Notes: generated by a model from the letters alone, not told the origin. DNA of 64,000 nt from Deinococcus frigens DSM 12807 (GCF_000701425.1 NZ_JNIW01000003.1:62001-126000), one strand, 5' to 3'. Positions 20,991 to 36,534 are shown, counted from the stretch's first letter. Numbers and translations are program-made.

Positions 20991-22226
20991 TCAGGGACGC
21001 AGCCGCGCCAGTTCGCGCGCCGCCAGCCGCAAGGAGTACGGCACGAAATTGGGCCGCCAGTCAGGGACGGTGCCCTCCCAGTTGCCAAAGCGGGCGTCGT
21101 AGATCACGGCGCGGTGGAGAAGGGCCAGCGGGACGGCGCGGCTGAGCAATGGTGCGGCGTCCGGGCAACCCAGCGCGGACAGGTACGCCCAGGTCAACCG
21201 CTGTTCGAGGTCTGGGTGCGCCCCGCTGATGGGCTGTTCAGCCCGTGCCGGATGGAATGTAAACGCCAGAAACCACCCGGCGTCCATGAACGGGTGCGCG
21301 GAACTGGCCGCCTCGCTCCAGTCGAACCAGACCGAGCCGCGCGAGCCGCTCAGGGCGTTGCGGGGGTGGGCGTCGCCGTGCGCGGGCAGGTTGGGCAGAT
21401 CGAGGGCGGCCAGTTCCCGAAAGGCCACACGGACGGCGGGACGCGCCGCAGACAGCATTTCCAGGCAGTCTTCTTCCACACCCCAGCCGCGCAAGGTGTT
21501 CAGATCGGCCAGGAAAGCGTCCACATGGTCTGCCATCTCTGACAACGGGAAGGATGGACAACTCAACTCGGCCAGCGCATGCGCGTCCGCCTGCTGCTGG
21601 AACTGTGCCAGTCGCTGCACCGCCTCGATCCAGGCATCCAGATCGGTCACGCCGTCCAGCAATTCACCACCAGACCGCGTCAGCAACGAATTGGTGGCCG
21701 GGTCTGCCCGCAGCACAGGCGGCAGCACTTCGGGCAAAGTATGGCAGAGAAACCCGGTGACCGCCGCCTCGTGAGAAGAATCGCTGACCTTGAAAAAGGC
21801 GCTGCCCAGCGTCGTTTCGACCCGCAAAACAAAACCCAGATCGTTCGCGGAAAGGACTCGCGGTTCACCACGCAGCGACAGGGAATGTGAGGCCAGGAGG
21901 TGCTCGGTCCAGGCACGCGCCCGTGCAGGCCAACCGGGAAGCTGCCAGGGGCGGGCATGGGCGAGGGGCGGCACACCCACTTCTTCCCACTTCAGGCCGT
22001 CTGGCGTGCTTTCTTGCAGGGCCTGCAACCGTGGCTGACCGCTGCGTCCGGTCAAGAGGCCACCGTCATGCAGCGTCCAGACCACCAGCCCCCAGGCTGC
22101 CTCCACAGCCTCGGCGATCTGCTGGTCCTCTTGCAGCCTGACGGCAGGCCAGCCCTCCCCACGCCGCAGCACGCGCCGCCCGTCCGGGTGCCAGATGACC
22201 GGGTGAATCCTGTGCTGGCCGTTCAC
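20991..22226 (-). CDS. Aminoglycoside phosphotransferase (APH)-family kinase with N-terminal extension
   Basis: 411 residues. The C-terminal ~290 residues form a protein-kinase-like APH domain: nucleotide-binding FFKVSDSSHEAAVTGFL, the catalytic loop LPAHGDAHPRN and the metal-binding VWFDWSEA. The N-terminal ~110 residues are Trp-rich (WEEVGVPPL, ARPWQLPGW) and resemble the substrate-strand layout of a Nudix or similar barrel without catalytic motifs. The substrate is unknown; such kinases often act on small metabolites. The start is GTG 22226. It is 23 nt from the flavin reductase gene, on the same strand. Confidence 0.78.
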   Translation of the reverse strand: MNGQHRIHPVIWHPDGRRVLRRGEGWPAVRLQEDQQIAEAVEAAWGLVVWTLHDGGLLTGRSGQPRLQALQESTPDGLKWEEVGVPPLAHARPWQLPGWPARARAWTEHLLASHSLSLRGEPRVLSANDLGFVLRVETTLGSAFFKVSDSSHEAAVTGFLCHTLPEVLPPVLRADPATNSLLTRSGGELLDGVTDLDAWIEAVQRLAQFQQQADAHALAELSCPSFPLSEMADHVDAFLADLNTLRGWGVEEDCLEMLSAARPAVRVAFRELAALDLPNLPAHGDAHPRNALSGSRGSVWFDWSEAASSAHPFMDAGWFLAFTFHPARAEQPISGAHPDLEQRLTWAYLSALGCPDAAPLLSRAVPLALLHRAVIYDARFGNWEGTVPDWRPNFVPYSLRLAARELARLRP

Positions 22227-22338
22227 AGCGGCATATGCCGTGCTTCGGAGCCGAGGTTGAAATCAGGCGTGGATGGCATCACAAAATCGTACTCCCCATG
22301 CCGGCCTGCCGCCGCGCCCACCCCGTATCCTGTGCCCC

Positions 22339-23772
22339 ATGTCTTCCTCGCAGCCCACCGTGACCCGCATCGCCCCCAGTCCCACCGGGGACCCGCATGT
22401 GGGGACCGCCTACATCGGCCTGTTCAATTACGTCCTGGCGCGGCAGGGCAGCGGCAAGTTCATCCTGCGGATCGAGGACACGGACCGCAACCGCTACGTG
22501 CAAGGCAGCGAGAAACGCATCTTTCAGATGATGCAGTGGCTGAACCTGACGCCCGACGAATCGCCCCTTCAGGACGGACCCAACGGCCCCTACCGCCAGT
22601 CCGAGCGCACCGAACTGTACGGCCAGCATGCCCGGCAACTGGTGAAGTCCGGTCACGCCTATTACGCCTTCGAGACGCCCGAGGAACTGGCCGAACTGCG
22701 CGAGCGGGCGCAGGCGGACGGCACGGTCATCGCCGTTCCCAGCCGCGATCTGGACCCCGGACAGGCGCAGATCCGGGTGGCGGCGGGCGACGCGGCGGTG
22801 GTCCGGCTGAAGGTGCCGCGCGACGGCGAGACGGTGGTGAATGACCGGCTGCGCGATCCGATCCATTTCCAGAACGCCGAGATCGACGACAAGGTGCTGC
22901 TCAAGGCCGACGGCTACCCCACCTACCACCTGGCCAACGTGGTGGACGATCACCTGATGGGCGTGACCGACGTGGTCCGCGCCGAGGAATGGATCACCAG
23001 CACCCCTGTTCATGTCCTGCTGTACCGCGCCTTCGGCTGGGACGCGCCGCGTTTTGCCCACATGCCGCTGCTGCGAAACGCCGACAGGTCCAAGATCAGC
23101 AAGCGCAAGAACCCCACCAGCGCCGAGTGGTACATGGATCAGGGTTATCTGCCCGAGGCGATGCTGAACTTCCTGGCGACGATGGGCTGGACCCACCCGG
23201 ACGGCACAGAAGTCTTCGATCTGGACGAGTTTCAGCGCACCTTCAGGCTGGAGGACGTGACGCTGGGCGGCCCGGTCTTCGATCAGGACAAGTTGCGCTG
23301 GTACAACGGCAAGTATCTGCGCGAGGTACTGAGCGAGGAGGAAGTCACCAACCGTCTCCACGGCTACCTGCTGGCCCACAAGTCCGAATTGCCGCTGGAC
23401 GATTATTTCCGCGCCGTGACCCGGCTGCTGATTCCGCGCATCGAGATCTTCAGCGACTTTCTGGACAAGACGGGCTACTTCTGGTCCGAGGACTATCCGG
23501 TCAACGAGAAGGCACAGAAGGCCATCGACAATGCGCGGGAGCTGCTGCCCGAGCTGGCGAGTCGCCTCAAGAATCTGCCGAGCTTCGATGCCGGAAGCCT
23601 GAGCGCCATGTTCCACGCCTACGCCGAGGAAAAGGGCCTCAAGCTGGGCAAGGTGATGCCGCCGGTCCGCGCCGCCGTGGCCGGAACGCTGGAAAGCCCG
23701 GATCTGCCGCAGATGCTCGAGGCGCTGGGCCGCGAGCGCGTGGTGGCGCGGGTGGAACGGGCCGGGCGCTGA
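22339..23772 (+). CDS. gltX: Glutamyl-tRNA synthetase
   Basis: Class I aminoacyl-tRNA synthetase charging tRNA-Glu (and possibly tRNA-Gln if non-discriminating). 477 residues with PSPTGDPHVGTAYIG (HIGH element), RIEDTDRNRY, and the KMSKS equivalent SKISKRK. An alpha-helical anticodon-binding domain follows. ATG 22339 has TATCCT 7 nt upstream, so the message is probably leaderless; the in-frame extension to 22273 is discarded. The 23773-23890 stretch after it holds no gene. Confidence 0.96.
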   Translation: MSSSQPTVTRIAPSPTGDPHVGTAYIGLFNYVLARQGSGKFILRIEDTDRNRYVQGSEKRIFQMMQWLNLTPDESPLQDGPNGPYRQSERTELYGQHARQLVKSGHAYYAFETPEELAELRERAQADGTVIAVPSRDLDPGQAQIRVAAGDAAVVRLKVPRDGETVVNDRLRDPIHFQNAEIDDKVLLKADGYPTYHLANVVDDHLMGVTDVVRAEEWITSTPVHVLLYRAFGWDAPRFAHMPLLRNADRSKISKRKNPTSAEWYMDQGYLPEAMLNFLATMGWTHPDGTEVFDLDEFQRTFRLEDVTLGGPVFDQDKLRWYNGKYLREVLSEEEVTNRLHGYLLAHKSELPLDDYFRAVTRLLIPRIEIFSDFLDKTGYFWSEDYPVNEKAQKAIDNARELLPELASRLKNLPSFDAGSLSAMFHAYAEEKGLKLGKVMPPVRAAVAGTLESPDLPQMLEALGRERVVARVERAGR

Positions 23773-23898
23773 GGAGGGTCCGGCAGCGCGGCGGCGCTCC
23801 TCCGCGCTGGTCATGGAAGCGGTGCGTGAAGGGGCCGCCGGGCAGGCCGTCAACCAGGGCACGCCACCAGGGCCTTTTCGCCCTCCGCCTCAACACAG

Positions 23899-23925
23899 AA
23901 AACCCCCGCCTACGCGCGACGGGGG
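23899..23925 (-). terminator. Intrinsic terminator after glnN
   Basis: CCCCCG (23903-23908) and CGGGGG (23920-23925) form a 6-bp stem with an 11-nt loop. On the minus strand it is followed by TTTT (23902-23899). It lies 19 nt past the glnN stop. Confidence 0.8.
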
Positions 23926-23943
23926 AGATGAACACTGGCAGGT

Positions 23944-26118
23944 CTACTTCACAAACAGCATCTGGCGGTAGGTGGGCAGCGGCCACAGCTTGAAGTCGAT
24001 CAGGTTTTCCAGCCTGTCGGCCACGGCGCGGACCTCGTTCATGGCGGGCAGCACGGCGTCGCGCATGTGGTGTGCCTTCTCGTGGATCTCCTCGCCGCCC
24101 TGAGCCTGGTTCTGCTCGCGCAGGGCTTGCAGGGCGTCGTAGAGCTTGTCGGCCAGCTCGCCTACTTCCTTGCTGACACCGGCGGCGGCGCGGCTGCCGT
24201 CCGGCACGTCTTTCAGGGCCGCCAGGTAGCTCAGGGCGGCGGGCAGGATCTGGCGCTGGGCCATGTACTCGGTGGTCTCGCCCTCGATGTTGAGGGTCTT
24301 GAAATAGATGTCGTACATGATTTCCTGGCGGGCGGCCAGCTCACGCTCGTCCAGAATGCCCAGCTTGCCGAACAGTTCCACATTCTTGGGGCTGTTCAGA
24401 TGTTCCAGGGCGTCCACGGTGGTCCGCAGGTTCAGCAGGCCGCGCGTGTGCTCTGCCTCCTGGTGCCACTCGTCGCTGTAGCCGTCACCATCGAAAATGA
24501 TGCGCCTGTGCGCCTTGTAGGTGTCGCGCACCAGTTCGGCCAGCGCGGCGGCCAGCTCCTTGCCGCCGTCCAGTTTGGCCTGAAGGTCCGCCACCAGATC
24601 GCCCACCGAGTCGGCCACGATGGCGTTCATGACCGTGATCGGGAATGAAATGCTCTGGGAGCTGCCCACCGCGCGGAACTCGAACTTGTTGCCGGTAAAG
24701 GCAAACGGGCTGGTGCGGTTGCGGTCCCCAGCATGAACCGGGATCTCCGGCAGCACGCGGCTGCCTAGGCCCATCAGTCCGGCGGCCTTGCCGCGCCCGC
24801 CCTGCCCGCTGGCCAGGCGCTCGAAGATGTCGCTCAGTTCGCTGCCCAAAAAGATGCTGATGATCGCGGGCGGGGCCTCGTTCGCGCCCAGGCGGTGGTC
24901 GTTGCTGGCGCTCGCCACGCAGGCGCGCAGCAGGTCCTGATGCTCGTCCACGGCCTTGAGTACGGCGGAGGTAAAGAACAGGAACTGCATGTTCTCGTCG
25001 GGGGTGTCGCCGGGGTCCAGCAGGTTCTCGCCCGCGTCGGTGGCCATGCTCCAGTTGCAGTGCTTGCCGCTGCCATTGATCCCGGCAAAGGGCTTCTCGT
25101 GCATCAGGCAGACCAGGCCGTACTTGCGGGCGGTGGTCCGCAGCACCTGCATCATCAGTTGCTGGTGGTCGGCGGCGATGTTGGAGTTCTCGAAGATCGG
25201 GGCCACCTCGAACTGACCGGGGGCCACCTCGTTGTGGCGGGTCTTGACCGGAATACCCAGCGCGTACAGTTGCATCTCGGCATCGGTCATGAAGCTCAGG
25301 ATGCGGTCCGGGATCGCGCCGAAGTAGTGGTCCTCTAATTCCTGCCCACGCGGGGGCTTTGCGCCGAACAGGGTGCGCCCGCTCATGACCAGATCGGGGC
25401 GGCGGTAGTAGTACTCCTCGGCGATCAGAAAGTACTCCTGCTCCGCGCCCAGGCTGCTGGTCACGCGGGTGCCCTCGGACGCGCCGAACAGCTTGAGGGC
25501 CGGGGTCACGGCTTTATTCAGCGCCTCGATGGACCGCAGCAGCGGCGTCTTGAGATCCAGCGCCTCGCCCTTCCAGGACGCGAACACGCTGGGGATGCAC
25601 AGCGTCGCGCCGTTGGCGTGCCGGACCACAAAGGCCGGACTGCTGGGGTCCCAGGCGGTGTAGCCGCGCGCCTCGAAGGTGGCCCGCAGCCCGCCCGACG
25701 GGAAGCTGGAGGCATCCGGCTCGGCCTGGATCAGCTCCTTGCCCGAAAAGGACATGATCGCCACGCCGTCGCCTGATGGGTTCAGGAACGAGTCGTGCTT
25801 CTCGGCGGTGCCGCCGGTCAGGGGCTGGAACCAGTGGGTGTAGTGCGTCGCACCCTTTTCCATGGCCCAGCTCTTCATGGCCAGCGCCACGGTATCGGCG
25901 ATGCTGGGGTCCAGCGTCTCACCGCGCTCGGCGGTGGCCTGAAGGCTCTTGTAGGCGCTCTTGCTCAGGCGGGTCCTGAGCTGATCGAGGGTCAGCACGT
26001 CGCTGGCGAACTTCTCGGTCACCAGCTCGCTGGGGGTGGGCTGAGGATTGGCCTCCACGCGCCAGTTGCGGGCCGCCGAGTTGACATCGAAATCCTGGGT
26101 GTTGCTGGCCTGAGTCAT
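23944..26118 (-). CDS. glnN: Glutamine synthetase type III
   Basis: 724 residues, the length of the dodecameric GSIII (GlnN) family. It makes glutamine from glutamate, ammonia and ATP. Visible GS features are GAEQEYFLI (metal-binding Glu pair), [19 protein letters not shown]-loop [12 protein letters not shown] and [18 protein letters not shown] near the active-site arginine. ATG 26118 follows GGGGGAGAG. A TTGACC-18-TATACT promoter lies at 26245-26216, giving a leader of about 90 nt. Together with GSI 4 kb away, the organism carries two unrelated glutamine synthetase types in one neighbourhood. Confidence 0.95.
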   Translation of the reverse strand: MTQASNTQDFDVNSAARNWRVEANPQPTPSELVTEKFASDVLTLDQLRTRLSKSAYKSLQATAERGETLDPSIADTVALAMKSWAMEKGATHYTHWFQPLTGGTAEKHDSFLNPSGDGVAIMSFSGKELIQAEPDASSFPSGGLRATFEARGYTAWDPSSPAFVVRHANGATLCIPSVFASWKGEALDLKTPLLRSIEALNKAVTPALKLFGASEGTRVTSSLGAEQEYFLIAEEYYYRRPDLVMSGRTLFGAKPPRGQELEDHYFGAIPDRILSFMTDAEMQLYALGIPVKTRHNEVAPGQFEVAPIFENSNIAADHQQLMMQVLRTTARKYGLVCLMHEKPFAGINGSGKHCNWSMATDAGENLLDPGDTPDENMQFLFFTSAVLKAVDEHQDLLRACVASASNDHRLGANEAPPAIISIFLGSELSDIFERLASGQGGRGKAAGLMGLGSRVLPEIPVHAGDRNRTSPFAFTGNKFEFRAVGSSQSISFPITVMNAIVADSVGDLVADLQAKLDGGKELAAALAELVRDTYKAHRRIIFDGDGYSDEWHQEAEHTRGLLNLRTTVDALEHLNSPKNVELFGKLGILDERELAARQEIMYDIYFKTLNIEGETTEYMAQRQILPAALSYLAALKDVPDGSRAAAGVSKEVGELADKLYDALQALREQNQAQGGEEIHEKAHHMRDAVLPAMNEVRAVADRLENLIDFKLWPLPTYRQMLFVK

Positions 26119-26215
26119 AGTCTCTCCCCCTGGTGCAAACCAAACACGGGCGGACGCAGGGCCTGGTCGCATCCTGGCTCCTGTGGCGTCTGCATCTGGT
26201 CTGTCATCGAGGGTG

Positions 26216-26245
26216 AGTATAGGGGGACGGCTCAGAGGCGGTCAA
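26216..26245 (-). promoter_or_regulatory. Sigma-70-type promoter of glnN
   Basis: On the minus strand TTGACC (26245-26240) and TATACT (26221-26216) are separated by 18 nt. This is one of the few classical -35/-10 promoters in the window and leaves a leader of about 90 nt before glnN. The rest of 26119-26411 holds no gene. Confidence 0.75.
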
Positions 26246-26411
26246 CGCACTTCTCTGAACAAGTGGTCTGAAAATTGAAACAAACGCAGCGAGGGCAGGA
26301 TGCTCTCTGCAATCTGTCAGTACAGAACTGGCGAATTGTCTAGTCCAGGGGCAACACTTTGCAGACCGTGAGCGATAGGGCTTGTCGTCCGTGCCAGAGA
26401 ACCACTCCACG

Positions 26412-28652
<2,241 letters not shown>

Positions 28653-28720
28653 GGTTGAGCCTCCTGTTGACTCCAGCCTGTCTGAGATTTGTGTGTAAAC
28701 CGTTCCACAACAAGTTCATC

Positions 28721-28775
28721 TGGCCTTAATTTTCGGCCATCATCGGGTGACTTCAGTAGCGCTATCACGAAGTCA
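28721..28775. promoter_or_regulatory. Inverted repeats upstream of glnA (candidate operator)
   Basis: Two perfect inverted repeats occur in the 190-bp uvrA2-glnA intergenic region. They are TGGCC-N9-GGCCA (28721-28739) and TGACTTC-N14-GAAGTCA (28748-28775). They lie 70-120 bp ahead of glnA and are suitable for dimeric regulators, for example a nitrogen regulator. The identity of any protein is unknown. Confidence 0.4.
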
Positions 28776-28842
28776 TCACCGCCTTCCCCTCAGCCCTCCA
28801 TCCCGCTACCCTAAGACACGCTCACTTTCGGAGGTAACCCCC

Positions 28843-30201
28843 ATGACCCCAGCCCCTTCCCCCACACCCGACCGGGCCGAGATTCTGGGCCGCCTGCGAG
28901 ACGGGCAGATCAAGTTTCTGCGCCTGCAATTCACCGACATCCTGGGAGCCACCAAGAATGTGGAGGTGCCGCCCTCGCAGTTTGAAAAGGCCCTGAGCGG
29001 CGACGTGACCTTCGACGGCAGCGCGGTGGAGGGCTTCACGCGCGTCGAGGAATCCGACATGCTGCTGCGCCCGGACCTAGGAACTTTTCTGGTCTACCCG
29101 CCCTTCTCGCGGGAGGAAGGCGAGCGCGGCGCGGTGGCGCGGCTGATCTGCGACGTGACGCTGCCCGACGGCACGCCCTTCGAGGGCGATCCCCGGCTGG
29201 TGCTCAAGCGCCAGATCGAGCGGGCGGGGGCGCTGGGCTACGAGATGTTCGTGGGCACCGAGCCGGAGTTCTTCCTGTTCGAGCGCACGACCGCCGGGCT
29301 GGGCAGCACCGTCACGCATGACCGGGCCGGGTACTTTGACCTCGCGCCCATCGACAAGGGCGAGCGCATCCGGCGTGAGATCGCCAACAAACTGGTCGAG
29401 ATGGGCTTCGAGATCGAGGCCGCCCACCATGAGGTTGCCCCCGGCCAGCACGAGATCGACTTCCGCTACGCCCCGGCGCTGGAAACGGCAGACCGGATTG
29501 CCACCTTCAAATTCGTGGTCAAGCGGGTGGCGCTGGAATACGGTTTGCTGGCCAGCTTTCTGCCCAAGCCGCTGGCCGGCGTCAGCGGCAGCGGAATGCA
29601 CTGCCACCTGAGCCTGTTCAAGGGGGGGAAGAATGCCTTTGCCGACGAGAGTGGCGAGTATGGCCTGTCCAAAACTGCCGAGGGCTTTATCGCCGGGCTG
29701 CTGGACCACGCCGAGGGCATGACCGCCATCACCAATCCGCTGGTGAACAGCTACAAGCGGCTGGTGCCGGGTTTCGAGGCCCCGGTGAACATCGCCTGGA
29801 GCACCAGCAACCGCTCGGCATTGATCCGCATTCCGGCCAAGCGCGGCAATTCCACCCGCGCCGAGTTGCGGATGCCGGACCCCAGTTGCAATCCGTATCT
29901 GGCGCTGGCCGCCATGCTGGCCGCTGGCCTGGACGGCATCGAGCGGGGATTGGAGCCACCGCCCGCGATTGCCCGCAACATTTTTAAAATGACCGTGCGA
30001 GAGAAACGCCACCACCGCGTCAAGGAGCTGCCCACCGACCTGCGCGAGGCCATCGACGAGTTGGGCAAGGACGAGGTGCTGAGGCAAGCGCTGGGCGAAC
30101 ACGTCCTGGACCACTTTGTGGCCGCCAAACGCGCGGAATGGCGTGAATACAGTTCAGCCGTACACGCCTGGGAACTGGAACGGTATCTGGATCTGGTGTA
30201 G
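28843..30201 (+). CDS. glnA: Glutamine synthetase type I
   Basis: 452 residues, GSI family. Motifs: FDGSAVEGF near the start (the Asp loop region), GTEPEFFLFE, HHEVAPGQHEIDF, GSGMHCHLSL and KRGNSTRAELRMPDPS. The adenylylation region reads NIFKMTVRE with no tyrosine, so it looks like the GSI-alpha group controlled by feedback and transcription rather than by covalent modification. ATG 28843 has GGAGG 8 nt upstream, so translation uses a ribosome binding site. Two inverted repeats lie in the leader region. Confidence 0.94.
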   Translation: MTPAPSPTPDRAEILGRLRDGQIKFLRLQFTDILGATKNVEVPPSQFEKALSGDVTFDGSAVEGFTRVEESDMLLRPDLGTFLVYPPFSREEGERGAVARLICDVTLPDGTPFEGDPRLVLKRQIERAGALGYEMFVGTEPEFFLFERTTAGLGSTVTHDRAGYFDLAPIDKGERIRREIANKLVEMGFEIEAAHHEVAPGQHEIDFRYAPALETADRIATFKFVVKRVALEYGLLASFLPKPLAGVSGSGMHCHLSLFKGGKNAFADESGEYGLSKTAEGFIAGLLDHAEGMTAITNPLVNSYKRLVPGFEAPVNIAWSTSNRSALIRIPAKRGNSTRAELRMPDPSCNPYLALAAMLAAGLDGIERGLEPPPAIARNIFKMTVREKRHHRVKELPTDLREAIDELGKDEVLRQALGEHVLDHFVAAKRAEWREYSSAVHAWELERYLDLV

Positions 30202-30582
30202 GGACCGGCAAAAAAGCCATGCGCTCTTCTGCATTCACGACCAGGGTGTAGCACGCGCGCGGCATTGGGGCTGAACGTCCTCAGTAGTCAGGATCTGGGT
30301 GTCTACCTGCAATGCGGCACGTGGTCGTCAGCCCCAGGCCGGCATGCGACGGGATCTGAGAGCCGACCCATAGCTTGAGCAACTTCGGGAGGTGGCTAGT
30401 CAATGGACCGGGCCAATGGCGATCCCTTTGGACCCCCAGCTTGATTAAGACGATGGGGTGAGGAATCGCACACCCCCATCTCATCGCACCTTCGTTGCTC
30501 AAACCGGGCCGCATGGCGCAATTATTCTTCTGCTTGCGGCTCATCTTCACACCGACGTTCCAAAGGTCAGATGAGGGACGCA
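30202..30582. other. Intergenic region between glnA and livJ
   Basis: About 380 bp with no convincing gene. A 103-codon minus-strand frame (30281-30592) has no ribosome binding site and no recognisable domain. Base composition is lower in GC than the flanking genes, so the region could hold a decayed gene or an unannotated RNA. Confidence 0.4.
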
Positions 30583-30611
30583 TTGACTTCACCTTAACTC
30601 GTCTCTAGAAT
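30583..30611 (+). promoter_or_regulatory. Sigma-70-type promoter of the liv operon
   Basis: TTGACT (30583-30588), a 17-nt spacer and TAGAAT (30606-30611) form a near-consensus promoter. The leader to livJ is about 60 nt and ends in GGAGGAATT, a strong ribosome binding site. Confidence 0.85.
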
Positions 30612-30679
30612 CTGCTGTATCGCAACCACAGCGCCCCCAGGCCCCAGGGTCCGGCGGCGCATCTATACCCGGAGGAATT

Positions 30680-31837
<1,158 letters not shown>

Positions 31838-31858
31838 TCCCCAGCACTTTTTGACCGT

Positions 31859-31891
31859 GGGGCCGGGCTACGTGCCTGGCCCCCTCTTTTT
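31859..31891 (+). terminator. Intrinsic terminator after livJ
   Basis: GGGGCCGGGC (31859-31868) pairs with GCCTGGCCCC (31874-31883) around a TACGT loop, followed by CTCTTTTT. It is probably a partial terminator separating the abundant binding protein from livHMGF. Confidence 0.88.
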
Positions 31892-31919
31892 GCGAACACA
31901 GCGTTTCAACGCCGGCTTT

Positions 31920-32057
31920 TTGATACGGATTCCGTCTGTTTCGTGCAGAAATCAGGACAGCGCCGCTTCCTGCACTCCACGCCCAGAACCCGTTTTTCTC
32001 CTTCTCACTCCGTTCGGATTGAAGGGTGTTGGAAACACCCTTCAATCGGAGTCTGTA
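31920..32057. repeat. Deinococcus-type small noncoding repeat with perfect 14-bp hairpin
   Basis: About 140 bp, with ends TACGGATTCCG and CGGAGTCTGTA that are imperfect inverted repeats. Inside is a perfect palindrome, GATTGAAGGGTGTT (32017-32030) and AACACCCTTCAATC (32034-32047) with a 3-nt loop. A degenerate relative is at 53438-53520. This fits the small dispersed repeats described in Deinococcus genomes, and a MITE-like origin is plausible. The remaining 32058-32209 carries the livH leader with TAGAAT at 32128-32133. Confidence 0.75.
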
Positions 32058-32209
32058 CGAGACATCGGGGACACAGAGAGAGGTTCTGGAAGTGATTCCA
32101 CATTTAACCCGCGCCCCACCCCAAGAGTAGAATGCAGTTGATTTCACAACCATTGTTTTGTCCCGTGTCCCACCGCACCCCCTTCATTCATTGAAAGGAG
32201 CTGGTTTTT

Positions 32210-33219
<1,010 letters not shown>

Positions 33220-33223
<4 letters not shown>

Positions 33224-34853
33224 CGGTCGCCAGTCCCGTGAAACCCGCCGTCCGCCGCCCACTCGTCAAGCCGGACCGGACCATCTGGCTGGTGCTGTTC
33301 TTCATCGTGACCAGCGTACTGCTGCTGATCTCGCACGAAACCGACATCATGAGGAACCTGGGGCCTCTGGGCGACGTCCTGCGCAACAAGGTGGTGGAGG
33401 CGCTGGTCGTCTCGCTGTTCCTGGCAAATGTGCTGTTCGCGTACCTGTGGAAGGCAGCCAACTGGGCCAAGTTGCTGGTGGGCATCGGCAGCCTGCTGTT
33501 CGTGCTGCCGCTGGCCGGTCAGGCGGACACCAGTCTGCTGGACCTGAGCATCCAGATCATGATCTTTGCTGCGCTGGCACTGGGCCTGAACATCGTGGTG
33601 GGGCTGGCCGGACTGCTGGACCTGGGCTACGTGGCCTTCTTCGCGGTGGGGGCCTACACCTGGAGCATCTTTGCCAGCCCGCGTTTCGGGGAGGTGCTCA
33701 AGTATTACGGCGAGAACTCCGGCACCACCGGCAGCGGCACCCTGGCTATCGGCCTGGTGCTGGCGGCGGTCACGGCAGGCAGCATGATCTATATCCGGGG
33801 GCTGCACGGGCGCGTCGCCCCCACCCGTCTGAGCAACCTGAGCTTTCTGCTGGCGGGCTTTGGCCTGCTCTCAGGCATCATTCTGATAGGTCGCTCCATT
33901 CTGGTGCTGTTCTCCGGGTCGGCAGACGCCGTGGCCAGCGGCATCAATCCCGGTTTCTTCTGGCTGTTCCTGGCCCTGAGCGTCATGACTGCCGCCCTGG
34001 TGGGCGTGCTGATCGGGTTGCCGGTGCTGAAGCTCAAGGGCGACTATCTGGCGATCATCACGCTGGGCCTGGGCGAGGTGATCCGGGTACTGGCCAACAA
34101 CCTGGGTCTGTACACGGCAGGTTCGCAGGGCATCACCCCCATCGGCACGGCCTCGGTGCCGTGGTTCAACAGCCTGGTCGGGGCGCTGGGCTTCCGGCCA
34201 GACCAGTATTACCTGATGTTCCTGTACGTCCTGGTGCTGATCGTCATTGCTGTGATCCTGCTGGTGAACGTGCGTCTGGACAACAGCCGGATCGGGCGCG
34301 CGTGGATCGCCATTCGCGACGATGAGATCGCGGCGCAGGCGATGGGCGTGCCGCTGATGCAGACCAAGCTGATCGCCTTTGCCACCGGGGCCTCCTTCGC
34401 CGGGGTCATGGGGATGATCTTCGCGGCCAAACAGACCTTTATCAGCCCCGAGAGCTTCAACCTGCTGCAAAGCATCACCGTGCTGAGCATGGTGGTGCTG
34501 GGCGGCATGGGATCGTTCAGCGGCGTGATCCTGGGCGCGGCAGTGGTCACGCTGCTGAACCTGCGGATTCTGCCGGGTCTGGGCGAGGCCAGCGCCAACG
34601 TGTCCTGGATTCCGCAGGAGGTCAACCCTGCAAACTTCAACCGCTTCATCTTCGGTTCGATCCTGGTGGCCATGATGCTGCTGCGTCCCGAGGGCCTGCT
34701 ACCCAACAAACGGCGCACCCGCGAGCTGCATCATGAGGACGATCAGGAAGACGAGAGCGTCGACGGTAACGCCAGTGGTCTGAATGCAGGCGGCGACGTG
34801 TACAGCGCCGGACTGGCCACCACCAAGGAAGACGACAAGACCGGAGGCGACCG

Positions 34854-34857
<4 letters not shown>
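33220..34857 (+). CDS. livM: Branched-chain amino-acid ABC transporter permease LivM (extended)
   Basis: 545 residues, clearly longer than usual LivM (about 320-430). The core is standard: LALGLNIVVGLAGLLDLGYVAFFAVGAY, GDYLAIITLGLGEVIRV, and MGVPLMQTKLIAFATGASFAGVMG. Additions are an N-terminal block with three hydrophobic segments (about 20-100), an internal insertion around 150-240, and a highly acidic tail after the last TM helix (LHHEDDQEDESVDG). The tail overlaps livG by 4 nt. Start ATG 33220 overlaps the livH stop. Confidence 0.9.
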
Positions 34858-35698
<841 letters not shown>

Positions 35699-35702
<4 letters not shown>

Positions 35703-36496
35703 CCCAATCCACCACCCAGCCCAGCACCCAGCCCACCACTGCACCCACCCCCAGCCAGACCACCCCCGACATTTCGGGTTCGGCCATGCTGGAACTCGGC
35801 GACATCCACTCGTACTACGATCACATCCATGCCCTCAAGGGCATTACCCTCAAGGCCTACGAGGGCGAGATCGTGGCCCTGATCGGCGGCAACGGGGCGG
35901 GCAAGACCACCACGTTGCGGACCATCAGCGGGATGATGAAACCGCGCACCGGCACCCTGACCTATCTGGGCGAGGACATCGCCGGAAAACCTGCCCACAA
36001 GACCATGCAGATGGGCATGAGCCACGTGCCGGAGGGACGGCGCATCTTTCCGCAACTGAGCGTCCGTGAGAATCTGGAGGTCGGCGCGTACACCATCACC
36101 GACCGCAAGCTGATCGAGGAGCGCGTGCAGGAGGGCTTCGCTTACTTTCCCCGCCTGAAGGAGCGCGAAAACCAACTGGGCGGCACCATGTCCGGCGGCG
36201 AACAGCAGATGCTCGCCATTGCCCGCGCGTTGATGGTCAATCCCCGCCTGCTGCTGCTGGACGAGCCGAGCATGGGCCTGTCGCCGCTGTTCGTGGAGGC
36301 GATTTTCGACATCATCGTCAAGCTGAACAAGGACCACAACACCACCGTATTGCTGGTGGAGCAGAACGCCAACATGGCCCTGGCGATTGCCCACCGCGCC
36401 TACGTGCTGCAAACCGGCGAGATGAAGCTGAGCGGCAAGGCCAGCGACATCGCCAAGGACGAGAGCGTGCGTAAGGCGTATCTGGGCGACGAGTAA
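35699..36496 (+). CDS. livF: Branched-chain amino-acid ABC transporter ATP-binding protein LivF
   Basis: 265-residue ABC ATPase pairing with LivG. Walker A GGNGAGKTT, HVPEGRRIFPQLSVRENLEVGAY, signature MSGGEQQMLAIARAL, Walker B LLLLDEPSMGLSP and VEQNAN. The first 28 residues are almost entirely Thr, Pro, Ser and Gln, a low-complexity extension not part of the fold. Last gene of the operon; a GC hairpin follows. Confidence 0.94.
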
Positions 36497-36534
36497 GACT
36501 GGTTGATGGTAGAAAGTTGATGGTTAAGGGGGAA

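Noticed and set aside
22279..23862. 527-codon minus-strand ORF antisense to gltX
   Set aside because: Shadow frame of an aminoacyl-tRNA synthetase gene; composition is typical of antisense translation.
30281..30592. 103-codon minus-strand ORF as a transposase remnant
   Set aside because: I saw some resemblance to decayed transposase ends, but no catalytic motif, inverted repeats or target duplication supports it.
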